A DNA stretch of 64,000 bases, taken from positions 50,300 to 114,299 of the forward strand of contig NZ_NFJT01000008.1 in the NCBI RefSeq assembly GCF_002160015.1, read 5' to 3'. This document shows positions 52,701-59,936 of the stretch, in pieces. The translations under genes were made by a program, and so were the position numbers. A model generated the notes under the pieces. The model was not told where the DNA came from. It saw only the letters and a list, made by a program, of their open reading frames with translations, and searched no databases. The DNA is from Anaerofilum sp. An201 (GTDB lineage: Bacteria > Bacillota > Clostridia > Oscillospirales > Ruminococcaceae). Each line of letters starts with the position of its first letter. Position 1 is the stretch's first letter.

Positions 52701-54230
52701 GCAGAGGACACAAAGCTCACCGCCGCTATTCTGACCGGTCCCCAGGGCGTGGAGGAAGGCGGCGAAGTCTGCACTTTGCCGAGCGGCGAGGAGGTCAACT
52801 TCTATCAGGTGATCCCGCTCTATCATAATGAGATGGAGTATAAGATGGAGCATGATGCGGACGCCCTGCTTGAAAAGATGGCAGGCATCAGTTTTGTGGT
52901 CAATCCCACCCGCCAGAATGCCATCACCAGAGGAACGCTTGCAGAGGAGGAGTTCACCGGCGATATGGACGATGCCGCCTGGCACCTGGAATCCATTCAG
53001 GAAAAGGGCCTGCCGGTGGATGAGATCAATGCATACAACCACATGGCAATCTATCTGCGCTGGTGCATGGAGCATGATCTGATGAGCGCGGAATTTATGG
53101 AGCGGTACTGGGAGCAGGTGCAGCCGTTTATGGCAGATCTGAGCCGCGCCGATCTGCGTGGCTTTATCCGGGACCAGCTGAAAGGACAGCTCTTTGGGGC
53201 GCTGTTCAACAAGGAGGGCGCAGCCTTTGCTGGATATTACTATGGCGAGGCGGATAGCCCGTACTTCCCCAGCGACATTGATAACTATGCTTTGGAGTAT
53301 TTCGGTTCAGAGCAATATTATTCCGATAAGTTCCAGGATGAAGCCTATCTGTTCATCCCATTTGATGAAAACTATTATCAGGCTATGGCAAAAGTCATGG
53401 AAAAGCGGTTCGCCAACTGGCAGGGGCAGAGTTTCGATGAGGCCACTCTGGAGCCTTCAGACCTTGCGGAAGCCATGATGGAATATCTGGACTGTGAATG
53501 TACCTATTTCCCCTCAATGACGGATGATGACCCCATCATGTCGGCATATAACTATGCCAAACGGGAAAGTGTCAAAGAGGGCTTTGTGCCGGTTCTGATT
53601 AAGGCGGATGACGAAATCCTGTGGGAATGCCTGATTATGAATTCTGACCCGGACAGCGATGGCGAGGACGACTTTGCTTTCGACCCGGACAAAGTTGCCG
53701 AATACCGGAAGAAAATGCTCTCCGCCCCTGTCGAGAACAGTAAGGCAGTCCTGGAGGAAATGATTGGGCAGCGTAAGGAAGAAGCCGAGGATGACGATAT
53801 GGACTGGGATGAGGAGATCCTGGGCGAGATGGAGGGCGGATATGATAACCGTCGTTTTTCAAGCTACTGGAATTCCGATAATAATATGACCTATCCTCTC
53901 ATTCTGGCTAAAATCCCCGTGAAGAATCCTTGGGAGATTTTTGCCTATCTGCCCTTTGGTGGCTGGAATGAATGTCCTAACACGCCGGAGTTAATGGCAG
54001 TTGCGAAATACTGGTTTGAACAGCATGGGGCGGTGCCCGCTGCCATGAGCCACGACGAGTTGGAGTTCCTGCTCCCGGCTCCCGTTCCCGAGGAGAAGGC
54101 TATGGATGCAGCAGTGGAACTGTATGGCTTCTGTCCCGATGTGATTGACCAGGGGCCGGAGGACGCCACCGTGGGCGCTCTGGCCGATGTGCTGCGGCAG
54201 TCCACTGTTTGGTACTTCTGGTGGGATTGA
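49800..54230 (+). CDS. Giant protein with TPR-like, SUFU-like and DUF4253 domains
   Basis: The 1476-residue protein is the largest in the array. TPR-like helices lie at about 1-125 (AYYCLDEEGPALRYFEKALK) and again at about 570-680. A SUFU-like domain spans about 840-1010 (ELAIALPSDWKL pattern: AELAIALPSDWKLDEES, then WYWPIGLLKVLARLPISNDT and WLGFGHTM). The last 115 residues are a textbook DUF4253 (NPWEIFAYLPFGGWNECPNT, then GFCPDVIDQG and STVWYFWWD). SUFU-type domains are common in immunity loci. The ATG at 49800 follows AAAAGGAG; an earlier in-frame start has no site. It may be a polyvalent immunity protein built from several smaller ones. Confidence 0.78.
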   Translation: MDLLKQCQQWFEQDEAQKVIDTLEAIPAEERTPELDSELAKAYIAVAHIGEREPFEKALELLAPHEEYFAEDHCWNYRIALAYYCLDEEGPALRYFEKALKARPGDKDTQEYINDCRRRLSLPRFEKNFRERTQEAWAAFSQIEAELRQIIDTDETHQRGEELVEKCGNALKTALRDTSFELGFNGEKHELILSPEGLRSRLFPLVYFQKQAPESVLEHWNIWVGRQPCEGFELRAGEIEVRAEDVQMWAEETEDHQVSLVLYCEKLTPILKEDTDKVWWALSMLVDQTIGEVSAIAFVAGFDVYAQPKDEPAKLLSELPELLQSMGLSLWRDGSDYLENSYLAYELEPVEDPEADWRLDVYTGSCRLPVLINDYLTARSDMVDEYHKDGIAAGFLLYPLSGFTGEERVKAILDFRDNLRDAILRDAGEEAVTFLGGATGLYCGYLDFIAWDLPAVLTAAQAFFEGSDLPYAHFHAFRRDVGGVPLLDEKEPEPDIHEETGSLLSAEDIETLESFDEGTAGYFGKMLHWLENFIKNGVEEGRFTKKQAHQDLQIALWYAFACNNLDDYIHYYRAVEWMQDSEKNAAGCAAWYYRYSVALMYCGRLEEALNYAEKGAQEEPDYPWIWLQVGKLRAHFGDKTGALDAVKQGLNLEPGDYEFLTLQEEIKAGATLEQMEYHWINPGADQMLQQGRDEDADDKQRAIACIRVDEAGLAEFYELFCPERYSYKKNSPCCEFQYPVKEYLVELSFRMNEAGLSKMGTDWLRQLKERLDSGEWLTHTPEGEQEGILTGVFVDQLRRIGLVYQQPGDDQYFQIFLNPDGTKADAFWSSRKNSEPEIYSEDEMSAIEQHIKNTFGEFENVFHELVSPDIHVDICVVSPSDERDYYTLVTMGMGAHRMNVPEELAEYKLERAELAIALPSDWKLDEESLKDERWYWPIGLLKVLARLPISNDTWLGFGHTMDKQSPFAEDTKLTAAILTGPQGVEEGGEVCTLPSGEEVNFYQVIPLYHNEMEYKMEHDADALLEKMAGISFVVNPTRQNAITRGTLAEEEFTGDMDDAAWHLESIQEKGLPVDEINAYNHMAIYLRWCMEHDLMSAEFMERYWEQVQPFMADLSRADLRGFIRDQLKGQLFGALFNKEGAAFAGYYYGEADSPYFPSDIDNYALEYFGSEQYYSDKFQDEAYLFIPFDENYYQAMAKVMEKRFANWQGQSFDEATLEPSDLAEAMMEYLDCECTYFPSMTDDDPIMSAYNYAKRESVKEGFVPVLIKADDEILWECLIMNSDPDSDGEDDFAFDPDKVAEYRKKMLSAPVENSKAVLEEMIGQRKEEAEDDDMDWDEEILGEMEGGYDNRRFSSYWNSDNNMTYPLILAKIPVKNPWEIFAYLPFGGWNECPNTPELMAVAKYWFEQHGAVPAAMSHDELEFLLPAPVPEEKAMDAAVELYGFCPDVIDQGPEDATVGALADVLRQSTVWYFWWD

Positions 54231-54245
54231 CGGGAGGCTACTCAA

Positions 54246-54563
54246 ATGACAACACAGTTGTATCTTCAAAAAGCAGAAATGCAGTTATCAAGAGGACTTG
54301 AAGAAAAAGCCCTGGAAAGTTTGTTGGCGGCGCTTGCCTGTCAAAACAGAGATACCGTCAGCGAAACTCAAACGCGCTGCCTTTTGGGTGAATATCAGTT
54401 CGTCCATCAGCAGTATGTTCAGGCGCAGGAGCAGTTTAGCTGGATTTCTGACCGGGCTGAGCAGCTGGAACATGACTATGATGACCTACTCAATGAGGAG
54501 ATTCGTGAAGCTGAGGTGCTGTTAGGGATCATGCAGAGATTTGGATTATGTTCTGAGCAATGA
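54246..54563 (+). CDS. Small TPR-like helical protein
   Basis: The 105-residue all-helical protein (MTTQLYLQKAEMQLSRGLEE) has two or three helix pairs spaced like TPRs (KALESLLAALACQNRDTVSE; YVQAQEQFSWISDRAEQLEH). CGGGAGG precedes the ATG, 15 nt after the giant gene. The next gene's frame opens before its stop, so they are probably coupled. Function unknown; adaptor or immunity partner by context. Confidence 0.6.
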   Translation: MTTQLYLQKAEMQLSRGLEEKALESLLAALACQNRDTVSETQTRCLLGEYQFVHQQYVQAQEQFSWISDRAEQLEHDYDDLLNEEIREAEVLLGIMQRFGLCSEQ

Positions 54564-54942
54564 AGAAGGAGGTATTGTCCCAAAAGTGTTGCGTGATGGA
54601 CTTGTGTTCAAAGATGAGGATGGTCAGGTCATATTCAACCAGTACAGCTTCTGCGAACTGGTGAAGCACCTGCTGGTGGAGCTGGTGGGGATCTCTTATG
54701 AGGAAGCCTCCAAGATAGTGGAACGCTCACCGTTGGCAGTGCCAGTGGACAATGCCATGGATGTGGCGATATTCAGCCATGACCTGCCTTATTACTGGGC
54801 TATGTTTTTTTACTATGGGAACGGTTATTGGTGGGCGGACAAGGGTATTCCAGCGCAGCCAGAGGATATGGATGCCTATTTCGCTTTAGAAAAGCAAATC
54901 ATGGAAAAACACAACTTAAAAGAGCCTTTTGAGTGGGAGTGA
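54541..54942 (+). CDS. Conserved-looking acidic protein of the array
   Basis: The 133-codon frame contains a compact region VLRDGLVFKDEDGQVIFNQY to AMDVAIFSHDLPYYWAMFFY (about 16-100), with WWADKGIPAQPEDMDAYF at the end. The first codon is TTG at 54541 with a poor site; GTG at 54586, about 12 nt after GAAGGAGG, may be the real start and gives 118 residues. No family name is known to me. Confidence 0.55.
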   Translation: MDYVLSNEEGGIVPKVLRDGLVFKDEDGQVIFNQYSFCELVKHLLVELVGISYEEASKIVERSPLAVPVDNAMDVAIFSHDLPYYWAMFFYYGNGYWWADKGIPAQPEDMDAYFALEKQIMEKHNLKEPFEWE

Positions 54943-54955
54943 AAGGACGGATTCA

Positions 54956-55669
54956 ATGGGATATGATGTGAGTTTTCACCCGATTTCACCAAAGGAAATG
55001 CGGGAATGGTATTTTACTCCCTTAACCTGGATACAGCAGGGACAGGAGGAAAAAGTGCTGGCCCTTGCTGCGCAGCATGGAATGGAGGATTTCTATGCCG
55101 AAAAATATCTGAATACCTTGCGCGTTGGAGCCGAAACAGAAGCTGATGAGCTGTTTGACAAAAGCCACGGCTTCTATATTGCAGTAATCCAAGGTTTTTT
55201 CCGAGATTATTATTACACCAGAGGTAGCGCCTTTTCGTTCCTGGTGGAACAAAAGCCAGAATATGCGCGGTACTTCACCTCATGGGAACAAATCACTCCT
55301 GTTTCCTTTCAAAACCCCATGCAGAACCGAATCATCGAAAACTATTGCTCCGGTGTATATCAGTCTCCAGATCAAGTTATACAACTTCTTAAAGACATGG
55401 AGCAGGACCCAAAAGTCCTTGAAGATCTGGAGGGGCTTTGGAGCAATGGACAGATTGCTGTGCTGAAAAAAGCACTTTCTGCTGCTGCAAAGTCAGGAGT
55501 CGGTCTGTTGGAGGCCACTGAAGTGGTAGAGCCCAACCCCATCAGCCCAAATGAGAGCACAAGTTACTCTAACCTCTACCACTGTGATCGGGACGGAGTA
55601 TATCTCTACATAGATACTGTTAGTAGTCAATTAGCGGATGCGATTGGAAGAAATGGGGAACAAGAATAA
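54956..55669 (+). CDS. Unknown protein, MGYDVSFHPIS-type
   Basis: The 237-residue protein starts MGYDVSFHPISPKEMREWYF. Proteins with this opening occur in other immunity-rich loci as I remember, but without an assigned function. The middle is helical (GFYIAVIQGFFRDYYYTRGS), and the C-terminal part has KALSAAAKSGVGLLEATEVV and a DGVYLYIDTVSSQL strand. GAAAGGA precedes the ATG at 54956. It is the last intact gene of the array before the WYL regulator. Confidence 0.6.
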   Translation: MGYDVSFHPISPKEMREWYFTPLTWIQQGQEEKVLALAAQHGMEDFYAEKYLNTLRVGAETEADELFDKSHGFYIAVIQGFFRDYYYTRGSAFSFLVEQKPEYARYFTSWEQITPVSFQNPMQNRIIENYCSGVYQSPDQVIQLLKDMEQDPKVLEDLEGLWSNGQIAVLKKALSAAAKSGVGLLEATEVVEPNPISPNESTSYSNLYHCDRDGVYLYIDTVSSQLADAIGRNGEQE

Positions 55670-55673
55670 GCGG

Positions 55674-55811
55674 TTGGGAGGATTTTATGGAACAAAAACT
55701 CCCGGCAGATATTTTTCGGAGTCCCTGGACTACCTGTGGGATGCCCTGATCCAGCCGCCCGGAGGGGTGCTGGACATCAATATGGGGGAATATGCCTCGG
55801 GAGGTCATTGA
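55674..55811 (+). pseudogene. Remnant of a further array gene
   Basis: An open stretch encodes GFYGTKTPGRYFSESLDYLW followed by DALIQPPGGVLDINMG up to a stop at 55811. It has no usable start with a ribosome site in frame (an ATG after GGGAGG at 55687 is in another frame and stops after 17 codons). The codon-like composition suggests a decayed 3' end of a gene. Confidence 0.4.
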
Positions 55812-55842
55812 CTTTATCATACCAGCAAAGGAGGTGGGAACT

Positions 55843-56805
55843 ATGCAAAGCCAAGGCAATATCAGAGCTGTTGAAATGCTTCGCTATCTTTTTCAGCATA
55901 CAGATGAAAACCATCCTGCTACTGTTACAGATATTACTGCTTACTTGAAAGAGCGAGGCATTCAGGCAGTGCGCCAAACGGTCTATGCTGATTTGAACGC
56001 TTTGATTACAGCCGGGTTTGATATTGTGATAGTTAAAAGCACACAAAATCAGTATTTCATGGGAAACAGGCTTTTTGAATACCCGGAATTAAAAATGCTG
56101 GCGGATGCGGTGGCTTCTTCCAAAATCATTTCTGCAAAGAAATCGGAGGCTCTGGTACAGAAGCTGGGGTGTTTGACGAGTATCCATCAGGCAGAACAGC
56201 TCAAGAGGCTCGCCAGCTTATCCAGCCGTGTAAAACCAGGAAATGAAAAAGTCTACTACATAATCGACAGTATTCATTCTGCTATCTTGGAGCATCGTCA
56301 AATCGAATTCCAATACTATGAATACACTCAGACAAAAGAAAAAATCCTGAAACATGACGGATACCGCTACCTTCTGGACCCTTATGCGCTGGAGTGGAAA
56401 AATGACCATTATTACTTGATTGGCTACTCACATAAACACAGCAGAGTCGCCCACTTCCGTGTAGATCGTCTGGCAGGAGTTGATGTCTTAACAACAGAGT
56501 TTGCTCAGCTTGAAAATTTTGATGTGGCTGCATACACCAACACAATGATTGATATGTTTGCCTCGGAGGGCACACTGGATGTTGAGCTGCTGTGTGATAA
56601 CGAGCTTATGCGCGTTATCATTGACCATTACGGAGAGAATGTCCCTGTGCGAACCTATGATAAGGATCGTTTTATAGCAACAATCAAAGTAAACCCAAGC
56701 GGCACATTCTATGGATGGGTATTTAAGTTTATGGGGAAGATCAAGATTCTTTCCCCCCAAGAGTGTGTAAACCAGATGAGAAATGCAGCAAGGGTGTTTA
56801 TTTGA
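55843..56805 (+). CDS. WYL-domain transcription regulator
   Basis: The 320-residue protein has an N-terminal winged helix (about 5-70, TDITAYLKERGIQAVRQTVY) and a WYL domain (about 140-225, RQIEFQYYEY, then YRYLLDPYALEWKNDHYYLI and HFRVDRLAGV), with a WCX-like C-terminus. WYL regulators sense nucleic acid or nucleotide ligands and often control defence or mobile genes. AAAGGAGGTGG precedes the ATG. It closes the immunity-like array and is followed by a strong terminator. It is a natural candidate to regulate the array, although it lies at its downstream end. Confidence 0.88.
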   Translation: MQSQGNIRAVEMLRYLFQHTDENHPATVTDITAYLKERGIQAVRQTVYADLNALITAGFDIVIVKSTQNQYFMGNRLFEYPELKMLADAVASSKIISAKKSEALVQKLGCLTSIHQAEQLKRLASLSSRVKPGNEKVYYIIDSIHSAILEHRQIEFQYYEYTQTKEKILKHDGYRYLLDPYALEWKNDHYYLIGYSHKHSRVAHFRVDRLAGVDVLTTEFAQLENFDVAAYTNTMIDMFASEGTLDVELLCDNELMRVIIDHYGENVPVRTYDKDRFIATIKVNPSGTFYGWVFKFMGKIKILSPQECVNQMRNAARVFI

Positions 56806-56813
56806 GGAATTGG

Positions 56814-56862
56814 GGCGAGGTGTTAAAGATATTTAACACCTCGCCCTGCTTTTCTTTTTTCG
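56814..56862 (+). terminator. Strong intrinsic terminator after the WYL gene
   Basis: A perfect 14-bp stem GGCGAGGTGTTAAA (56814-56827) with its complement at 56832-56845 and a four-base loop is followed by CTGCTTTTCTTTTTT. Confidence 0.85.
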
Positions 56863-56864
56863 CC

Positions 56865-56894
56865 TTGAATCGAACACCTGTTCCGTCTTATAAT
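56865..56894 (+). promoter_or_regulatory. Promoter of the XRE-ImmA operon
   Basis: TTGAAT at 56865-56870 and TATAAT at 56889-56894 are 18 nt apart. The operator inverted repeat follows 10 nt downstream. Confidence 0.7.
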
Positions 56895-56904
56895 AAAACC
56901 AGGA

Positions 56905-56924
56905 TGTTCGCAATGCTGCGAACA
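56905..56924. promoter_or_regulatory. Operator 1: TGTTCGCA inverted repeat
   Basis: TGTTCGCA (56905-56912) and TGCGAACA (56917-56924) flank ATGC. It covers the expected transcription start of the XRE gene, as an autoregulatory operator would. A second copy lies at 58016. Confidence 0.75.
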
Positions 56925-56950
56925 CCCTTGGAGACAGGAGGCAAGCCGTC

Positions 56951-57310
56951 ATGACTTTCGGAACTTTTATCAGCACAAGACGAAAGGAACTCAAACAGAA
57001 TCTGAGAGATACTGCAAAATATCTTAAAATAGCGTATGGCTATCTCAGTGATATTGAGCAAAACCGCCGCCCTGCTCCAGACGGCGACTTTGTAGACCGA
57101 ATTTCTGAGTTCCTTCAGCTGAGCAAAAAGGAGCATGAACTATTGCTGGATTTGGCAGCCAGATCCCGGAATACGGTTTCGGCGGATCTGCCAGAGTACA
57201 TAATGGAAAATGATATTGTTCGAGCCGCGCTCCGTGTAGCCAAAGAAGTAGATGCTACAGATGAGGAATGGCAGGCTTTTATGGAAATGCTGAAGAATCG
57301 TCAGCATTAA
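56951..57310 (+). CDS. XRE-family repressor of the element switch
   Basis: The 119-residue protein has a Cro/CI helix-turn-helix at about 8-60 (RRKELKQNLRDTAKYLKIAY then GYLSDIEQNRRPAPDGDFVD) and a helical C-terminus that may contact the downstream protease. It is followed after 14 nt by an ImmA/IrrE-type metalloprotease gene. This pairing is known from ICEBs1 (ImmR/ImmA), in which the protease removes the repressor upon DNA damage. Its own promoter carries the TGTTCGCA inverted repeat. Confidence 0.87.
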   Translation: MTFGTFISTRRKELKQNLRDTAKYLKIAYGYLSDIEQNRRPAPDGDFVDRISEFLQLSKKEHELLLDLAARSRNTVSADLPEYIMENDIVRAALRVAKEVDATDEEWQAFMEMLKNRQH

Positions 57311-57324
57311 GGGAGGGAGCCGTC

Positions 57325-57939
57325 TTGTCTGTTCCACAAATTCGGATAGCTGCAATCGAGGCCATTGCGCGGAAAATTCTCATGGAATATGATCCAGCTC
57401 TTTTGGAGGGTGAGCCATGCGCTATCCCCATAGAGACCATTATCGAGACGAAGTTTGATTTGATTCTTGAATATCATATTCTTCGGAAAAACGGCAGTAT
57501 TTTGGGCGAAACCATTTTTGATGATGGAGCTGTGATTCTGTATGACCAATATCAACATGAGTATCGCCTTATCGGGGTTAAAGCAGGCACTATTCTGATT
57601 GATGAACGCTTGTGTGAGCCTCAGAGATTGGGGCGTCTGCGGTTTACTTGCGGTCACGAGCTTGCTCACTGGGTACTCCACAAAAAGCTCTATACCGGAA
57701 CTGGTGATGTGGCCGCCTATGATGGGAATTCTTCTACGGACGAAAGTAACGGTATCATTGAGCGTCAGGCCGACGCTATGGCTACTGCATTACTTATGCC
57801 CTTGCCGCAGGTAAAAAAATGCTTTTACCGTTTACGCTCTGGCCGTTCAACGGAACAGCTGATCTACGAGATGTCCCAGACTTTTGCTGTTTCCAAACAA
57901 GCTATGCAAATCCGCCTACAATCCCACAATCTTATTTAA
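57325..57939 (+). CDS. ImmA/IrrE-family metalloprotease
   Basis: The 204-residue protein has the zinc protease motif HELAH near residue 112 (FTCGHELAHWVLHKK) and a third-ligand region after IIERQADAMATALLMP near 150-165, typical of the COG2856 family. It would cleave the upstream XRE repressor to derepress the element. I take the TTG at 57325 as the start because GGGAGGG lies 8 nt before it; the frame opens 19 codons earlier inside the repressor gene. The C-terminal helix-turn-helix-like tail (LIYEMSQTFAVSKQAMQIRL) is common in the family. Confidence 0.88.
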   Translation: MSVPQIRIAAIEAIARKILMEYDPALLEGEPCAIPIETIIETKFDLILEYHILRKNGSILGETIFDDGAVILYDQYQHEYRLIGVKAGTILIDERLCEPQRLGRLRFTCGHELAHWVLHKKLYTGTGDVAAYDGNSSTDESNGIIERQADAMATALLMPLPQVKKCFYRLRSGRSTEQLIYEMSQTFAVSKQAMQIRLQSHNLI

Positions 57940-58015
57940 TGGCTGATGTGATTGAATTGAGTCGAGGGGCCGGAGCGCCCCTTACTCAATTTCCATACTC
58001 TTTTTTTACCCTGAA

Positions 58016-58035
58016 TGTTCGCAACTTTGCGAACA
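58016..58035. promoter_or_regulatory. Operator 2: TGTTCGCAA inverted repeat
   Basis: TGTTCGCAA (58016-58024) and TTGCGAACA (58027-58035) are 2 nt apart. The half-site equals that of operator 1. It lies 15 nt before the next start codon, which places the ArpU-like gene under the same repressor. Confidence 0.75.
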
Positions 58036-58050
58036 AGGAAGGAGGAAACC

Positions 58051-58587
58051 ATGAGAAAAGAAAGTGCAACCATCCGCAGATGTCATAGCCAGCTTTCGGC
58101 GCTTGGCTTGGACAGTGACGCTGTATTCCATCGTAGTAAGCTGATCTTAAAAATCTACCGTGATGTCGTTTGGGTTTTAAGCGAGCGTGTAGAGGAACTT
58201 CAGGAATACGCCTGGGATCTCGGAAAGCAAGATATTGACACAGGTCTTTGCTATTTGGAGAATTTTGCACCAGATATTGATTTGCAGGACTTCGAGGAAA
58301 AGGTGTGCTGCGTCGTTGAAAGCCGGATGTTCGTGGAGATAATTGACCGCGCACTTTTGCGGCTCAGAAAGTATCCAGATCGTGGAGAGCTGTACTATGA
58401 AATCCTGACGAAGCAGTTTATCTATCGCTTCAACAGCACAGAGAAAGAAATGCTGGAGGAACTCAATATGGAACGCAGCGTTTTCTATGACCGCAAAAAG
58501 GAGGCCATCTATATCTTTTCTGTCTGTTTATTTGGATATGCTATTCCAGAGGTGTCGGAAAAGCTGCCCCGACTAATTTCCGACTGA
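58051..58587 (+). CDS. ArpU/RinA-like (sigma-type HTH) regulator
   Basis: The 178-residue helical protein starts MRKESATIRRCHSQLSALGL and ends in a sigma-region-4-like helix-turn-helix (about 130-165, NSTEKEMLEELNMERSVFYD followed by RKKEAIYIFSVCLFG). This is the layout of ArpU/RinA or DUF1492 late-gene activators. Its start is directly behind operator 2 and AGGAGG. If the repressor blocks it and ImmA frees it, it would be the activator that turns on later element genes. Confidence 0.7.
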   Translation: MRKESATIRRCHSQLSALGLDSDAVFHRSKLILKIYRDVVWVLSERVEELQEYAWDLGKQDIDTGLCYLENFAPDIDLQDFEEKVCCVVESRMFVEIIDRALLRLRKYPDRGELYYEILTKQFIYRFNSTEKEMLEELNMERSVFYDRKKEAIYIFSVCLFGYAIPEVSEKLPRLISD

Positions 58588-58748
58588 ATCCCGATAAAGT
58601 CCCAACGGAATCCCTACTCCATTCCGATTTTGTACCTGCTATACTGGCTACAGTGGCAGGTATGCGCCAAAATAATAGCCTAAAAGTCCGGTGCCTGGTG
58701 GTGCTGGGCAATTTTTATTCCTGCCACTAATACGGTGGCAGGGATCAG

Positions 58749-58783
58749 AGCCGAGGATGAAATAATCATCTTCGGCTTTTTTC
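58749..58783 (+). terminator. Intrinsic terminator before the sigma-like gene
   Basis: AGCCGAGGATGA (58749-58760) pairs with TCATCTTCGGCT (58766-58777), with one G-T pair and a five-base loop, followed by a T-run. The preceding region 58588-58748 has a TATACT -10-like box near 58640 but no gene, so a short leader RNA is possible. Confidence 0.7.
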
Positions 58784-58891
58784 TTTGTCCGGTTTGGGAG
58801 GGCCGGTATGCGCTGGGAGGCGTACATAGCAAGGTATCCGTGATCTCCGTTCAATTCGCTGTTGAACACGAAATTGAACGGAGGAAAGGAT

Positions 58892-59440
58892 ATGACAAGA
58901 GTATTTATCTGGAAAAATAATTGCCCACAAGAATGGGAGGAAATCAGTTTTACCGCGTTCAGAAAAGCCCGCAGCTCCGGTGCTTTTTCTGGGCGCTTTT
59001 TTGTTGAGACCACAAAGATGTTTTCAGGAGAGAATGACCGCATTATTTTGGAGTGCTCTTATTCAGATTTTGGAAAGTACCAATGGGAAGATCGCCACAG
59101 CCGTTACCTTCAGGAGCAAGAACGGAATCATACAATATTGCCAGCATCCCAACTTAAAGATTTGGACGGAGCAGAGAAAGGGTATCAGGATACAGATCTT
59201 TTTGTAGATGAGATTAGTGATACGGCAGAGCAGGCTATTCACAGCTTACTTATGGAGAAATTGAACCTTGCTTTGAAACAGTTGAGTAAGGCGGAACGGG
59301 ATTTCATCCTGTCCTTTTATGACATGGAAAAGCCCAATATGACTGTACTGGCATCCCAATATGGGGTTACAAGGCAGGCGGCAGACAAGCGGTTAAAAAA
59401 AATTCAAGAAAAAATAAAAAAGTTGGTTGCGATTTTCTAA
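58892..59440 (+). CDS. Sigma-70-family-like protein
   Basis: The 182-residue protein has a C-terminal sigma region-4 helix-turn-helix (about 135-175, LSKAERDFILSFYDMEKPNM then TVLASQYGVTRQAADKRLKK). The N-terminal part is beta-rich and not like region 2. Such truncated sigma-like proteins lie near the integrase end of Tn916/Tn1549-type elements. GGAGG lies 7 nt before the ATG at 58892. It is followed by a long noncoding region with many hairpins. Confidence 0.8.
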   Translation: MTRVFIWKNNCPQEWEEISFTAFRKARSSGAFSGRFFVETTKMFSGENDRIILECSYSDFGKYQWEDRHSRYLQEQERNHTILPASQLKDLDGAEKGYQDTDLFVDEISDTAEQAIHSLLMEKLNLALKQLSKAERDFILSFYDMEKPNMTVLASQYGVTRQAADKRLKKIQEKIKKLVAIF

Positions 59441-59449
59441 AAAAGTGGC

Positions 59450-59860
59450 GGATGCAAGTGAGAGGGGTTTTCCCACTCGCTTGTACCTTGACAAGTTCAG
59501 ATACGAATCATCAAGTTTGTTCCGCTTCGGGCGTAATTACGCCGCTACATCAGCGGTATATTGCCAGGCAAATTGCAGCTCTCAACAGGCCACTTTACTT
59601 TTGCTGTGAGAGGAGTTTGCGTTGCTTGGCTTTATATCAGGCTGTAATACACCAGTTGGTTTCTGGTCATGGCATGATGAAGCGGAGCGCCCTCTTATAG
59701 CTGTAGTCCGAGCGTGCTAACAGCCGTCGCAGGCCATGGGTAAGACCGTATGGAAAGGAGGTGAAAGTCCTGGGTAGCAGTGTAACCTACTGTGGCTTGA
59801 TGATTACCCGAATCCCTGGGGTGTCGTGGACAAATAAGGGATAAAAACAGGCACTTATTG
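59450..59860 (+). ncRNA. Probable structured noncoding RNA
   Basis: No credible gene lies in 59441-59936. The stretch holds successive stems: CAAGTGAG/CTCGCTTG at 59455-59483 with an inner GGG/CCC; the palindrome GGCGTAATTACGCC; CCGCT/AGCGG; TTGCC/GGCAA. Near 59730-59815 there is an outer GGGTAA/TTACCC pair enclosing AGGAGGTGAAAGTCCT and GGTAGCAGTGTAACC. I cannot name the class. HEARO/omega-RNA, a group II intron remnant and other large gut RNAs are possible, but no associated protein gene for those is present. Confidence 0.45.
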
Positions 59861-59898
59861 AAGGAGGTTCTGCTTTGAAAGGTGGAACCTCCTTCTTA
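59861..59898 (+). terminator. Hairpin before the MazF-type gene
   Basis: AAGGAGGTTC (59861-59870) pairs with GAACCTCCTT (59885-59894), followed by a short pyrimidine run CTTA. The T-run is weak. Because the stem contains the AGGAGG sequence, a regulatory role is as likely as termination. Confidence 0.45.
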
Positions 59899-59936
59899 CA
59901 TAGGAATTATCATGTAAGACATAGGAGGATAAAGAA

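Noticed and set aside
34177..55669. Toxin gene with LXG, RHS or WXG features in the array
   Set aside because: Looked for large secreted toxins or nuclease toxin tails; none of the genes has a secretion domain or toxin motif.
59450..59860. Group II intron
   Set aside because: No reverse transcriptase/maturase gene, and I could not identify the domain V hairpin; kept only as an unassigned structured RNA.
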